From the NCBI RefSeq assembly GCF_036075115.1, contig NZ_CP107958.1, forward strand, positions 7,750,001 through 7,814,000: a stretch of 64,000 nucleotides of DNA. Direction: 5' to 3'. The translations under genes were made by a program, and so were the position numbers. Below the pieces are notes generated by a model. That model searched no databases. It was not told where the DNA came from and worked only from the letters and a program-made list of their open reading frames with translations. Shown piece after piece: positions 24,245 through 33,603 of the stretch (positions within the stretch are counted from its first letter, which is position 1; each line of letters opens with the position of its first letter). The stretch is from Streptomyces sp. NBC_00377. GTDB taxonomy: Bacteria; Actinomycetota; Actinomycetes; Streptomycetales; Streptomycetaceae.

Positions 24245-24567
24245 CGCGGTCGACGCATCGTGAGGCTCGCGCGGTGATCGCCGCCCGCGGCACGGTTGCT
24301 GCCCCGGGCTTCCGCGGCACCGCGTCGGCAGGCGGCCCGGCCATGTCCGTCCGCCGCCCCGCGATCAGGCGGCGGCCCACCGAGCCGCCGAGTCGCTCCC
24401 GGCAGGGGTGACAGCCACGCCGGGCCCCGGACCGGGCTCGCGGTGGCGGCCCGGTGGAGGGCAGGGGCGGTCGCGGCGGGGTCCTGGAGCGTGCGGCGGA
24501 GGGTCCCTGAGGGGTCAGCGGGCTGACGGTCCGCCAATTGTCGGTGGCGGCGGGTTTACTGGAGGTC
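24245..24567. other. Gene-free stretch upstream of ROK and small hypothetical gene
   Basis: This 323-base divergent gap should hold the promoters of both neighbours. I see no clear -35/-10 pair, dyad or gene in it; open frames across it have no family likeness. Confidence 0.4.
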
Positions 24568-24939
24568 ATGGACATCGACAGGTACCTCGGGCCGGGTCAC
24601 CGTATGACGGCCTTGGTGACCAGTCATGGCCTGGCGGTCGCGGACGCCGCCGCGCGTCTCGCGGAGCTGGAGCGCTTCCACGCGCGGAAGGAGGACCTCG
24701 CCGGGCAGCTGACCGGAAGATGGGGGGACCCGCACCACGTCGGCCTACAGACGGTCCGGCTGCGGACCGGGACCGAGGAGATACCCGAGCCGTGGGCCGA
24801 GCTGAGCCTGCGGGTGGCTGACGTGTACCTCTGGCGGACGGAGGAGCCCGGCCGCTGGGTGGCCCTGGGCGTCGCCGACCTCGACCCGTGGGACGAGATA
24901 CAGCTGCTCCTGGTCGTCACCGACACCGACCCGCCCTGA
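24568..24939 (+). CDS. Hypothetical protein
   Basis: A 123-residue acidic, soluble protein (MDIDRYLGPGHRMTALVTSH...). It has an alpha-helical middle (DAAARLAELERFHARKEDLAGQL) and a beta-rich C-terminal half (AELSLRVADVYLWR...GRWVALGVADLDPW). No known domain is recognised. GGAGG ends two bases before ATG 24568, closer than usual; GTG 24544 and TTG 24538 are in-frame alternatives. Normal codon bias supports a real gene. Confidence 0.65.
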   Translation: MDIDRYLGPGHRMTALVTSHGLAVADAAARLAELERFHARKEDLAGQLTGRWGDPHHVGLQTVRLRTGTEEIPEPWAELSLRVADVYLWRTEEPGRWVALGVADLDPWDEIQLLLVVTDTDPP

Positions 24940-24969
24940 CGACCCGCCCTGACGATCCGCCCTGACGAC
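24931..24969. repeat. 13-bp tandem repeat, three copies
   Basis: CCGCCCTGACGAC, CCGCCCTGACGAT and CCGCCCTGACGAC lie head to tail over the stop codon of the small hypothetical gene. Each copy contains a TGA, so extra copies would not extend the protein. Confidence 0.8.
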
Positions 24970-25004
24970 CCGGCACCGACCCCTCGGACCTCAGCCCTCG
25001 GACC

Positions 25005-25550
25005 TCACTCCTCGGCGGCCACCCGCAGCCGCGCGAACTCCTGAGCCATCGTGGCCGCGGTCCAATGCGCGTTCAGGCCACTGGGATTGGGCAGCACCCA
25101 CACACGGGTGTCCCCGATGAGGCGTTCCTGCGGGCCCACCGCCGCCTTGCGGTCGTCGAAGGCCGCCCGGTAGGCGGTCACACCCACCACCGCCAGCCAG
25201 CGGGGCTTCAGCCGAGTGACCTTCTCCGCCAGCAGCCGCCCGCCGTCCCGGTACTCCCGCGCCGTGAGCTCGTCGGCCCTGGCGGTCGCCCTCGCCACCA
25301 CGTTGGTGATGCCGAGTCCGTAGGACAGCAGCTCCTGCTGCTCCGCCGGTCTCAGCAGCCTCGGTGTGAAGCCGGACAGGTGCAGCACCGGCCAGAAGCG
25401 GTTGCCGGGGCGGGCGAAGTGGTGGCCGCTCGCCGCCGTCATCAGTCCCGGGTTGATGCCGCAGAACAGCACACGCAGGCCGCCCGCGACGACGTCCGGT
25501 ACGAGACGGTCGCGAGCGGCCTCCAGCTCCGCCTGGGTGAAGCGCGTCAG
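25005..25550 (-). CDS. mug: Mug-type G:T/U mismatch DNA glycosylase, apparent CTG start
   Basis: A uracil-DNA-glycosylase superfamily protein of the Mug family: the catalytic motif LFCGINPGLM, GNRFWPVLHLSGF, and the C-terminal NPSGLNAHW intercalation loop. It removes mispaired U or T derivatives. Homology begins well upstream of the first standard in-frame start (GTG 25472): TRFTQAELEAARDRLVPDVV is the usual N-terminus of actinobacterial members. That text starts exactly at a CTG at 25550, which overlaps the purB stop as CTGA. No ATG, GTG or TTG is available there, so a CTG start of a coupled 181-residue protein is inferred; the conservative alternative is 155 residues from GTG. Confidence 0.85.
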   Translation of the reverse strand: MTRFTQAELEAARDRLVPDVVAGGLRVLFCGINPGLMTAASGHHFARPGNRFWPVLHLSGFTPRLLRPAEQQELLSYGLGITNVVARATARADELTAREYRDGGRLLAEKVTRLKPRWLAVVGVTAYRAAFDDRKAAVGPQERLIGDTRVWVLPNPSGLNAHWTAATMAQEFARLRVAAEE

Positions 25551-26989
25551 AGGATCGCTCCGGGGGTGTAACCGGCGGCCTCGGGACGCTGCTTCACGAT
25601 CTCCTCGATCCGGCCGACGACCGTCGACACCTGGGCCGCCGCGGCGCCCGTGAACGACAGCTTGTCGGCCATCAGCGCGTCCAGCTGCGCCCGGTCGAGC
25701 GGGAGCCGCTCGTCGGCGGCGAGCTTGTCCAGCAGCTCGTTGCGCTCGGCGCCCCGCTCGCGCATCGCCAGCGCCGAGGCGACGGCGTTCTCCTTGATCG
25801 CCTCGTGCGCGACCTCACGGCCCACGCCCGCGCGCACCGCGCCCATCAGCACCTTGGTGGTGGCGAGGAACGGCAGGTAGCGGTCCAGCTCCCGGGCGAC
25901 GACCGCCGGGAAGGCGCCGAACTCGTCGAGCACCGTGAGGAACGTCTCCAGCAGACCGTCGAGCGCGAAGAAGGCGTCCGGCAGCGCGACCCGGCGTACC
26001 ACCGAGCAGGACACGTCGCCCTCGTTCCACTGGTCGCCCGCCAGCTCGCCGGTCATCGACGCGTACCCGCGCAGGATGACCATCAGGCCGTTGACGCGCT
26101 CGCAGGAACGGGTGTTCATCTTGTGCGGCATCGCCGAGGAGCCCACCTGGCCAGGCTTGAAGCCCTCGGTGACCAGCTCGTGCCCGGCCATCAGCCGGAT
26201 CGTCTTCGCCATCGACGACGGTGCCGCCGCCAGCTGCACCAGCGCGGTGACGACCTCGTAGTCCAGCGAGCGCGGGTAGACCTGGCCGACGGAGGTGAAC
26301 GCCTGCGAGAAGCCCAGGTGACCGGCGATCCGGTCCTCCAGCTCGGAGAGCTTCGCGGCGTCGCCCCCGAGCAGGTCGAGCATGTCCTGCGCGGTGCCGA
26401 CCGGGCCCTTGATGCCGCGCAGCGGGTAGCGCGCGAGCAGTTCCTCGACCCGGCCGTAGGCGACGAGCAGCTCGTCGGCGGCGGTCGCGAACCGCTTGCC
26501 CAGGGTGGTGGCCTGCGCGGCCACGTTGTGCGAGCGCCCGGCCAGGACCAGCTCGCCGTACTCGCCGGCCAGCTTGCCCAGACGTGCCAGCACGGCCACC
26601 GTGCGGTCGCGGACGAGCTCCAGCGAGAGACGGATCTGGAGCTGCTCGACGTTCTCCGTCAGATCGCGGGAGGTCATGCCTTTGTGCACCTGCTCATGGC
26701 CGGCGAGGTCGTTGAACTCCTCGATCCGGGCCTTCACATCGTGCCGGGTGACCTTCTCGCGTTCGGCGATGGAGGCCAGGTCGACGGTGTCGAGGACACG
26801 CTCGTAGTCGGCGATCGCCGCGTCCGGCACCTCGATCCCGAGGTCCTTCTGCGCCCGCAGCACGGCGAGCCAGAGCTGACGCTCCAGCTTCACCTTGTGC
26901 TCGGGCGACCAGAGCGTGGCGAGCTCGGCGGAGGCGTAGCGTCCGGCGAGGACGTTGGGGATACGGGGCTTGGCGGGAGCGGAAGTCAC
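25547..26989 (-). CDS. purB: Adenylosuccinate lyase
   Basis: A 480-residue fumarase/aspartase superfamily enzyme. It carries out two purine steps, SAICAR to AICAR and adenylosuccinate to AMP, each releasing fumarate. The family signature GSSAMPHKMNTRSCE is present, as are TSRDLTENVEQ and the active-site His in AGRSHNVAAQATTLGKR. GTG 26989 gives the usual N-terminus (MTSAPAKPRIPNVLAGRYAS). It is followed with a 4-base overlap by mug. Confidence 0.96.
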   Translation of the reverse strand: MTSAPAKPRIPNVLAGRYASAELATLWSPEHKVKLERQLWLAVLRAQKDLGIEVPDAAIADYERVLDTVDLASIAEREKVTRHDVKARIEEFNDLAGHEQVHKGMTSRDLTENVEQLQIRLSLELVRDRTVAVLARLGKLAGEYGELVLAGRSHNVAAQATTLGKRFATAADELLVAYGRVEELLARYPLRGIKGPVGTAQDMLDLLGGDAAKLSELEDRIAGHLGFSQAFTSVGQVYPRSLDYEVVTALVQLAAAPSSMAKTIRLMAGHELVTEGFKPGQVGSSAMPHKMNTRSCERVNGLMVILRGYASMTGELAGDQWNEGDVSCSVVRRVALPDAFFALDGLLETFLTVLDEFGAFPAVVARELDRYLPFLATTKVLMGAVRAGVGREVAHEAIKENAVASALAMRERGAERNELLDKLAADERLPLDRAQLDALMADKLSFTGAAAAQVSTVVGRIEEIVKQRPEAAGYTPGAIL

Positions 26990-27062
26990 GTGGACGGATT
27001 CTACTGGCGGTTCGTGCAGGCCAGCGACCCGGTCCCGTTCGGCGGAACCTACGAGACGGACG

Positions 27063-27872
27063 TCACCCGGCGTCACTCCGGCGCAGCACCCGCTGGAGCG
27101 GGCCCTCGTAGGGCAGCAGGTCGGGCCGCTTCGGCGGCAGGCCGTCCCCCGAGGACCTGCCGGTCAGCCGGCGGCCTATCCAGGGGATGAGGTACTGCCG
27201 GGCGAATCGCGCGTCCGCGACGCGCCGGGCGGCCCAGCCCGGCGGCAGCGTCGTCGGCATCGGCGTGTGCCAGGCAGTGTCCTCGGGGTCGTGTCCGAGG
27301 GTCTGCCAGACCGCCTCGGCGACCCGGCGGTGGCCCTCCGCCGTCAGGTGCAGCCGGTCCACGTCCCACATGCGCGGGTCGCTCAGCGAGGCGGCGCCGT
27401 ACAGGTCGACGACGAGTGCGCCGTGCCGCTCCGCCAGTTCCTCGACGTGCACGAACAGCTCCTCCATACGCGGCCGGAACCGGTCGAGGACCGGCCCCTG
27501 CCGGCCCGGGCTGCGCATCAGCACCAGCTCCTTGCAGGCCGGTGTGAGGCGCTCCACGGCCTCGGTGAGCAGGCCCTTCACGCGGCCCATGTCGCACTTG
27601 GGGCGCAGCGTGTCGTTGAGGCCGCCGACCAGGGTGATCACGTCGGCGCCCATCGCGGCGGCCACCGGGACCTGCTCCTGGACGATCTGTCCGATCAGCT
27701 TGCCGCGCACGGCGAGGTTCGCGTACCGGAAGCCGGGGCTGCGGGCGGCCATCCGCGCGGCGAGGAGGTCCGCCCAGCCCCGGTAGGAACCGTCGGGCAG
27801 CAGGTCCGACATGCCCTCGGTGAAGGAGTCGCCGAGGGCGACCAGGCTGGTGTGTGTGGGATTCGTCTGCAT
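27063..27872 (-). CDS. SGNH/GDSL-family hydrolase
   Basis: A 269-residue cytoplasmic esterase-like protein (no signal peptide). Block I is LVALGDSFTEGM (nucleophile Ser near residue 17), the oxyanion Gly is in NLAVRGKL, block III is VGGLNDT, and the catalytic pair is DVDRLHLTAEGH. The substrate is unknown. The gene lies 73 bases upstream of purB in the same direction, so read-through is possible. Confidence 0.92.
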   Translation of the reverse strand: MQTNPTHTSLVALGDSFTEGMSDLLPDGSYRGWADLLAARMAARSPGFRYANLAVRGKLIGQIVQEQVPVAAAMGADVITLVGGLNDTLRPKCDMGRVKGLLTEAVERLTPACKELVLMRSPGRQGPVLDRFRPRMEELFVHVEELAERHGALVVDLYGAASLSDPRMWDVDRLHLTAEGHRRVAEAVWQTLGHDPEDTAWHTPMPTTLPPGWAARRVADARFARQYLIPWIGRRLTGRSSGDGLPPKRPDLLPYEGPLQRVLRRSDAG

Positions 27873-27937
27873 GGCGACACAGATGGTAGCCCGAGTCCCA
27901 TACCCAGTGGTCGGTCACCTCCGGTCCGTGCGCCCCC

Positions 27938-28975
27938 TCACGCCCGCTGGCCGAACAGCTCCTGCAACACGTCCTCCATGGTCACCAGGCCGGAGAGCTT
28001 CCCGTCCGAGCCGAGCACGGCCGCCAGATGCGTGCGGCTGCCCCGCATCGCGGTGAGGACGTCGTCCAGCGGTGTCGCCTCCCGCACGCGTGCGATGGGC
28101 CGCATGTCCGACGACCGGAACGGCTTGTCCCGCGGCGACGCGTCCAGCGCGTCCTTCACATGCAGGTAGCCGACGATCCGCCGTCCCTCGTCCACCACGG
28201 GGAACCGGGAGAACCCGGACTCCGCCGCCAGCCGCTCCAGTTCCTCCGGCGTGACGCCCACGCGCGCGTAGACGACCCGCTCCAGCGGCAGGACGACGTC
28301 CCGCACCGGTCGGCGGCCCAGTTCCAGGGCGTCGTGCAGCCGCTCCAGGGCGCGGTCGTCGATGAGACCCGCCTCACTCGCGTCCTTGACGATCTGGGCG
28401 AGCTGGGCGTCCGAGAACGCCGCGGCGACCTCGTCCTTGGTCTCGATCCGCAGCAGCCTCAGCAGGCCGTTCGCGAAGGCGTTGATCGCGAAGATCACCG
28501 GACGCAGCGCACGCGCCAGCGCGACCAGCGGCGGCCCCAGCAGCAGCGCGCTGCGCACCGGCTCCGCGAGAGCGATGTTCTTCGGCACCATCTCGCCGAG
28601 CAGCATGTGCAGATACGTCGCCAGTGCCAGCGCGATCACGAAGGACACCGCGTGTCCCGCGCCCTCCGGCACGCCCACCGCGTGGAACACCGGCTCCAGG
28701 AGGTGGGCGATGGCCGGTTCGGCGACCACGCCGAGGACCAGGGTGCACAGCGTGATGCCGAGCTGTGCGGCCGCCATCAGCGCGGACACGTGCTGGAGGC
28801 CCCACAGCACGCTCCTGGCGCGCCGCTCGCCCTGTGCCCCCTTCGCGCCGTCGCCGTCCTCGAGATACTGCTCGATCTGTGAGCGGCGTACGGAGATCAG
28901 CGCGAATTCGGCGCCGACGAAGAACGCGTTCACGACGAGGGTCGCCAGTGCGATCAGCAACTGGATGGCGATCAC
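27938..28975 (-). CDS. CorC/HlyC-type CNNM-CBS transporter, second of pair
   Basis: A 345-residue DUF21 (CNNM) membrane protein: helices at the N-terminus (AIQLLIALATLVVNAFFVGAEFALI) and about 60-170, then a tandem CBS domain (about 205-335: FSRFPVVDEGRRIVGYLHVKD; ... SGLVTMEDVLQELFG). The family is tied to Mg2+/Co2+ efflux or homeostasis. Compared with its upstream neighbour it lacks the C-terminal CorC_HlyC domain. Its ATG overlaps the neighbour's TGA by four bases, so the two are probably co-translated and may form a heteromer. Confidence 0.9.
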   Translation of the reverse strand: MIAIQLLIALATLVVNAFFVGAEFALISVRRSQIEQYLEDGDGAKGAQGERRARSVLWGLQHVSALMAAAQLGITLCTLVLGVVAEPAIAHLLEPVFHAVGVPEGAGHAVSFVIALALATYLHMLLGEMVPKNIALAEPVRSALLLGPPLVALARALRPVIFAINAFANGLLRLLRIETKDEVAAAFSDAQLAQIVKDASEAGLIDDRALERLHDALELGRRPVRDVVLPLERVVYARVGVTPEELERLAAESGFSRFPVVDEGRRIVGYLHVKDALDASPRDKPFRSSDMRPIARVREATPLDDVLTAMRGSRTHLAAVLGSDGKLSGLVTMEDVLQELFGQRA

Positions 28976-30312
28976 TTTCCGGCCTCCTGTCCAGAGCCCT
29001 CGGACACGGCGAGCGGCGCGTGCAGCAGCACCCGCGCGGCCCGTCGGCCCGAGGCGTCCACCACGTCCATGCGCCAGCCGGCCACCTCCACGGTGTCGCC
29101 GACGGCCGGTATCCGGCCCAGTTCGGCGGCGACCAGCCCGGCGAGCGTCTCGTACGGCCCCTCGGGGACGTGCAGTCCCACGCGCGCGAGCTGGTCGGTG
29201 CGGGCGGCGCCGTCGGCCGAGTAGAGGGCGCGGCCCTCGTCGTCCGTGCCCGCGGCGGCCAGCTCGGAGGTCTCGTGCGGGTCGTGTTCGTCGCGGACCT
29301 CGCCCACGACCTCCTCGACGATGTCCTCCAGCGTGGCCACGCCCGCCGTGCCGCCGTACTCGTCGATGACCACGGCCATCGTCCGCTTCCCGGACAGCCG
29401 GTCCAGCAGCCGGTCCACGGTCAGCGACTCGGGTACGAGCAGCGGCTCGCGCATCAGCTCGGAGACGGGCACGCGCGCGCGGCGCTCGGCCGGGATCGCC
29501 AGGACGTCCTTGATGTGCGCGGTGCCCACGACCGAGTCGAGGCTGCCGCGGTACACCGGGAACCGGGACAGGCCGGTCGCCCGGGTGGCGTTCGCCACGT
29601 CCTCACAGGTCGCCGCCGCCTCGAGGGCGATGACCTGGACGCGCGGGGTCATCACGTTCTCCGCGGTCAGATCGGCCAGGTTCAGCGTGCGCACGAACAG
29701 CTCCGCGGTGTCCGCCTCCAGGGCGCCCTCCTTCGCGGAGTGCCGGGCCAGGGCCGCGAGTTCCTGGGGGCCGCGCGCGGCGGCGAGTTCCTCGGTGGGC
29801 TCCACGCCGAGGCGGCGCACGATGCGGTTCGCGGTGTTGTTGAGATGGGTGATGAAGGGCCGGAAGGCGGCGCTGAACCAGCGCTGCGCGTTGCCCACGC
29901 GCTTGGCGACCGCCAGCGGGGAGGAGATCGCCCAGTTCTTGGGCACGAGTTCGCCGACGACCATCAGGAACACGGTCGACAGGGCCGTACCGAGCACGAG
30001 CGCCACGGAACTCGACGCGGACTGCGACAGGCCGAGCGACTCCAGCGGCCCGGCGATCAGTTTGGCGATCGACGGCTCGGAGAGCATGCCGACCACCAGG
30101 TTGGTGACCGTGATGCCGAGCTGGGCGCCGGAGAGCTGGAAAGTGAGGTTCCGTACGGCCTTGAGCGCTCCGGAAGCGCCGCGCTCGCCGCGCTCCACCG
30201 CCCGCTCCAGTTCGCTGCGCTCGACCGTGGTCAGCGAGAACTCGGCGGCCACGAACGCGCCGCAGGCGAGCGACAGCAGGATCGCCACCACGAGCAGCAG
30301 GACTTCGGTCAT
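28972..30312 (-). CDS. CorC/HlyC-type CNNM-CBS transporter, first of pair
   Basis: A 446-residue paralogue with the full domain set: DUF21 membrane domain (about 1-190), two CBS motifs (LSRFPVYRGSLDSVVGTAHIKD; MAVVIDEYGGTAGVATLEDIVEEVVGEV) and a C-terminal CorC_HlyC domain ending near residue 430. Expected role is divalent-cation homeostasis at the cell membrane. It is the promoter-proximal gene of the pair. Confidence 0.92.
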   Translation of the reverse strand: MTEVLLLVVAILLSLACGAFVAAEFSLTTVERSELERAVERGERGASGALKAVRNLTFQLSGAQLGITVTNLVVGMLSEPSIAKLIAGPLESLGLSQSASSSVALVLGTALSTVFLMVVGELVPKNWAISSPLAVAKRVGNAQRWFSAAFRPFITHLNNTANRIVRRLGVEPTEELAAARGPQELAALARHSAKEGALEADTAELFVRTLNLADLTAENVMTPRVQVIALEAAATCEDVANATRATGLSRFPVYRGSLDSVVGTAHIKDVLAIPAERRARVPVSELMREPLLVPESLTVDRLLDRLSGKRTMAVVIDEYGGTAGVATLEDIVEEVVGEVRDEHDPHETSELAAAGTDDEGRALYSADGAARTDQLARVGLHVPEGPYETLAGLVAAELGRIPAVGDTVEVAGWRMDVVDASGRRAARVLLHAPLAVSEGSGQEAGK

Positions 30313-30434
30313 CGGGTCACCTCCGTCCCATGGTCGGACAGGGCGGACAGGGGCGCGCGATGTCGCGTGCGGGGCTCGGTCGTACTGGGAGGCTCGCCCA
30401 TGGGCGGACGCTCACACCTTTCATGAAGTCATCA

Positions 30435-30465
30435 GGGGACCGCGCGGAGGCTCCGCACGGTCCCC
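30435..30465 (-). terminator. Hairpin terminator after GNAT gene
   Basis: GGGGACCG (30435-30442) pairs with CGGTCCCC (30458-30465), and GCGGAG with CTCCGC inside it, giving a long stem with one mismatch about 50 bases past the GNAT stop on the minus strand. The remainder of 30313-30517 should contain the promoter of the CorC pair. Confidence 0.6.
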
Positions 30466-30517
30466 CAATGGTAAAGGATCGGCAAAAGGGGCCGGGTGGC
30501 CCCCCGAAGGGCCGCGG

Positions 30518-30943
30518 TCAGTCGCTGAGCGGCTTCACCCAGCGCCGCCACTTCTCCTCGGGCGCGTACCCCGCCGCGCGCCAGGCATGATGCGCAGTTT
30601 CGTTCCGGGTGAGCACCATCGCGTCGCCCCGGCGCCCGCCCAGCCGCACGAACCGCTCCTCCGCGGCGGCCAGCAGCGCCGACCCGATACCCCGGCGGCG
30701 GTGCTCCGGATGCACCGCCAGCCGGTACAGGTGGCACCGCCAGCCGTCGAACCCGGCGATGACCGTCCCGACCAGCTCACCGCCCTGCTCGGCCAGGATC
30801 AGCGCCTCCGGGTCGCGGGCGACCAGGCGCTCCACCCCGCTCCTGTCGTCGCTGATGCTCGTGCCCTCGGCCGAGGTCTTCCAGAAGGCCAGCACCCTGT
30901 CCAGGTCCTCGGGGCCGCCGGCCCGTGTCCGCAGATCACTCAT
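30518..30943 (-). CDS. GNAT-family N-acetyltransferase
   Basis: A 141-residue single-domain GNAT enzyme. Motif A with the acetyl-CoA pyrophosphate loop is YRLAVHPEHRRRGIGSALLAAAEERF (about 74-99), and the C-terminal HAWRAAGYAPEEKWRRW matches motif B of small-molecule acetyltransferases. The acceptor is unknown. A perfect 12-bp palindrome ACCACGCGTGGT (30956-30967) lies just upstream of its start. Confidence 0.9.
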   Translation of the reverse strand: MSDLRTRAGGPEDLDRVLAFWKTSAEGTSISDDRSGVERLVARDPEALILAEQGGELVGTVIAGFDGWRCHLYRLAVHPEHRRRGIGSALLAAAEERFVRLGGRRGDAMVLTRNETAHHAWRAAGYAPEEKWRRWVKPLSD

Positions 30944-31031
30944 GGGGCCGATCCCACCACGCGTGGTTGCGGCCGGAACGCGATTTTCAGCATGCGGACC
31001 GCCCGCGTGACCCGGGCCCGCAGGGGCCGCG

Positions 31032-33599
31032 TCACTCGTGCGCGATCGCGGCCAGCACGTTCATCCGGGAAGCGCGCAGCGCGGGCAGCAGCGCGGCCAC
31101 CACACCGACGACCGCCGAGCCCACCACGACGGCGACGATCGTGCCCCACGGGACAGCGAAGGCCTTCATGCCCTGCAACGACAGCACCTGCTGTATGCAC
31201 ACGCCCCACACCAGCCCGAGCGCCAGCCCCAGCACCGCGCCGAACACCGCGATCACGACCGACTCCAGCCGGATCATCCGGCGCAACTGCCGCCGGGCCA
31301 GCCCGATGGCACGCAGCAGCCCGATCTCCCGGGTCCGCTCCACCACCGACAGCGCCAGGGTGTTGACGACACCGAGCACCGCGATCACGATCGCGAGCCC
31401 CAGCAGCGCGTACACCAGGTACAGCAGGACGGCGATCTGGTCGTGCACCAGCTTCTTGTAGTCGGCCTGGTCACGGGCCTGGACCTGCGGATACGCGTCG
31501 AGCGTCTTCTCCAGGCGGGGCCGCAGCCCGTCGCCGGTCGTGCCGGAGGCCGCGTTCACGTACAGCGCGGAGTCCTGCCCCTCGGGCACGTACTTCTCGA
31601 CCGTGGCGATCCCGAGGAACAGCCCGCCCTGCATGCCGAACCCGTCGCCGCCCTCCTGGTCGGTGAGCGCGCCCACCTTCAGGGACGTGGTCCGGCCGCC
31701 GGGGAACTGCACCGGCAGCACACTGCCCAGCCGCACGCCGTGTTCCCGGGCGAAGTCGACGTCCATCCCGATGGCGCCGTCGGCCAGCGCGGCCGCGGTG
31801 CCGCCCTCGGCGTACGTGACATGGGCGACCTCGTCGACCTGGTCGTCGTAACCGCTGGCGGTCGTCTCGACGCGCTTGCCGTCGGGCAGCCGCACGGCGA
31901 CGGGCGCGAACCTCTGCCGTACGACCAGGCCGACCCCCTCGGTGTCGCGCACCGCGGCGGTCACCTCCGCGGAGAACGGCGTGAAGTTGGCGTTCTGGAC
32001 GACGAAGTCGGCGCCCAGCGTCTTGTCGATCTGCTGGTCGAACGACTTGGACATCGAGGCGCTCGCCACCGACATCCCGCCGACCAGGGCGAGGCCCACC
32101 ATCAACGCGGCCGCCGTGGCGCCCGTACGGCGCGGATTGCGCAGGGCGTTGCGCTGGCTCATCCGGCCGACCGAGCCGAACAGCGCCGGGAAGGCGCCGC
32201 CGAGGACGCGGATCACCGGGCGGACGAGCAGCGGCCCCGCGATGACGGTGGCGACCAGGGTGAGGACGACGCCGAGGCCCAGCAGGGAGGCCGCGGACGC
32301 CGTCTTCGACGAGCTCGCACAGCCGACGAGCGCGGCCACGCCCAGGACACCGACGACCGCGCCCACCACCGCGCGCACCTTGAGCGGACGGCCCACTCCG
32401 GCGATGTCGGCGTCGGCGAGGGCCGCCATCGGCGACACGGTCGCGGCGCGCCGGGCCGGGAGGTAGGCCGCCACGAAGGTGACGCCCACGCCGACGACGT
32501 ACGCCGACACAGGCGTCGCCCAGCCGACGACCATCTCCGCGGCGTTCAGATTCATGCCGAACGCGCTCATGAGCTTGATCAGCCCGGCGGCCAGACCGAT
32601 TCCGGCGGCGAGGCCGAGCGTGGAGCCCACCAGACCGAGCAGCACCGCCTCGGTGAGCACCGAGCGGCGTACCTGACGGCGGTCGGCGCCCAGGGCGCGC
32701 AGCAGGCCCAGCTCACGGGTGCGCTGGGCGATCAGCATCGAGAACGTGTTGACGATCAGGAACACGCCGACGAGGACGGCGATCCCGGCGAATCCGAGCA
32801 TCACGTACTTGATCACGTCGAGGAACCCGCCCAGGGACTCCGACGACGACTTCGCCTGCTCCTCGGCGGTCTTCACCTCGTACGTCCCGGTACCGATCGC
32901 GGCGACGACGCGCTGTTCGAGCACCGCGTCGTCGACCCCCTGCGCGGCGTCGACGGAGATGCTCGTGGCCTTGTCCGCCGCCCCGAGGAGCTGGGTGCCG
33001 GCGGTGCGGGGGTCGAGGTAGACGAGGGCCGCGCCGGGGTTCGTGGTGGTGAAGGTGGCGATACCGACGATCTTGACCTTGAACGTGCCCGGCTGGGCCA
33101 TCACCGTGAGTGTGTCGCCGATCCCGACGTGCTTCTTGTCGGCCGTGTCGGCGTCGAGCATGGCCTCGGCGGCGCCCTGCGGCGCGTGCCCGGAGGTCAG
33201 TTTCACCGGGCTGCGGTCAGTGACGAACCAGTCGGTGGCGATGGTGGGCGCGCCGGTGGTCGGCCCGACGGACTTGTTGTCGGCGTCGACGACGGTGATG
33301 TTCTCCACGCTCACGTCCGCGTGGGTGGACGCGACGCCGTCGACCCGGGCCACCTGCGCGGCCAGGGAGGCCGGCACGGTCTGCACCGCGCCGGTCGGCA
33401 CGGACGACTTCAGGTCGTCCTTGGGCTGCACCGTCACATCCGGCGACGTCGACGCGAAGAGCCGGTCGAAGGTCCGCGTCACGGTGTCGGAGAAGATCAG
33501 GCTGCCCGCGACGAACGCCACCGACAGGACGACGGCGAGCGCGGACAGCAGCAGCCGGCCCTTGTGCGCGAGGAAACTCCGCAGTGTCGCCTTCAGCAC
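31032..33599 (-). CDS. ABC transporter permease (FtsX/MacB-like, duplicated)
   Basis: An 855-residue permease with two FtsX domains. The layout is an N-terminal helix (LLLSALAVVLSVAFVAGSLIF), a large extracellular MacB-like domain, three helices (about 270-420), then a second cycle of helix (about 510), extracellular domain and three C-terminal helices. This type moves lipids, lipoproteins or antimicrobial peptides outward. GTG 33599, four bases after the ATPase stop, matches the family start; GAGGAG lies about ten bases upstream. It is the second gene of an operon with the ATPase. Confidence 0.92.
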   Translation of the reverse strand: MLKATLRSFLAHKGRLLLSALAVVLSVAFVAGSLIFSDTVTRTFDRLFASTSPDVTVQPKDDLKSSVPTGAVQTVPASLAAQVARVDGVASTHADVSVENITVVDADNKSVGPTTGAPTIATDWFVTDRSPVKLTSGHAPQGAAEAMLDADTADKKHVGIGDTLTVMAQPGTFKVKIVGIATFTTTNPGAALVYLDPRTAGTQLLGAADKATSISVDAAQGVDDAVLEQRVVAAIGTGTYEVKTAEEQAKSSSESLGGFLDVIKYVMLGFAGIAVLVGVFLIVNTFSMLIAQRTRELGLLRALGADRRQVRRSVLTEAVLLGLVGSTLGLAAGIGLAAGLIKLMSAFGMNLNAAEMVVGWATPVSAYVVGVGVTFVAAYLPARRAATVSPMAALADADIAGVGRPLKVRAVVGAVVGVLGVAALVGCASSSKTASAASLLGLGVVLTLVATVIAGPLLVRPVIRVLGGAFPALFGSVGRMSQRNALRNPRRTGATAAALMVGLALVGGMSVASASMSKSFDQQIDKTLGADFVVQNANFTPFSAEVTAAVRDTEGVGLVVRQRFAPVAVRLPDGKRVETTASGYDDQVDEVAHVTYAEGGTAAALADGAIGMDVDFAREHGVRLGSVLPVQFPGGRTTSLKVGALTDQEGGDGFGMQGGLFLGIATVEKYVPEGQDSALYVNAASGTTGDGLRPRLEKTLDAYPQVQARDQADYKKLVHDQIAVLLYLVYALLGLAIVIAVLGVVNTLALSVVERTREIGLLRAIGLARRQLRRMIRLESVVIAVFGAVLGLALGLVWGVCIQQVLSLQGMKAFAVPWGTIVAVVVGSAVVGVVAALLPALRASRMNVLAAIAHE

Positions 33600-33603
33600 C
33601 GGA

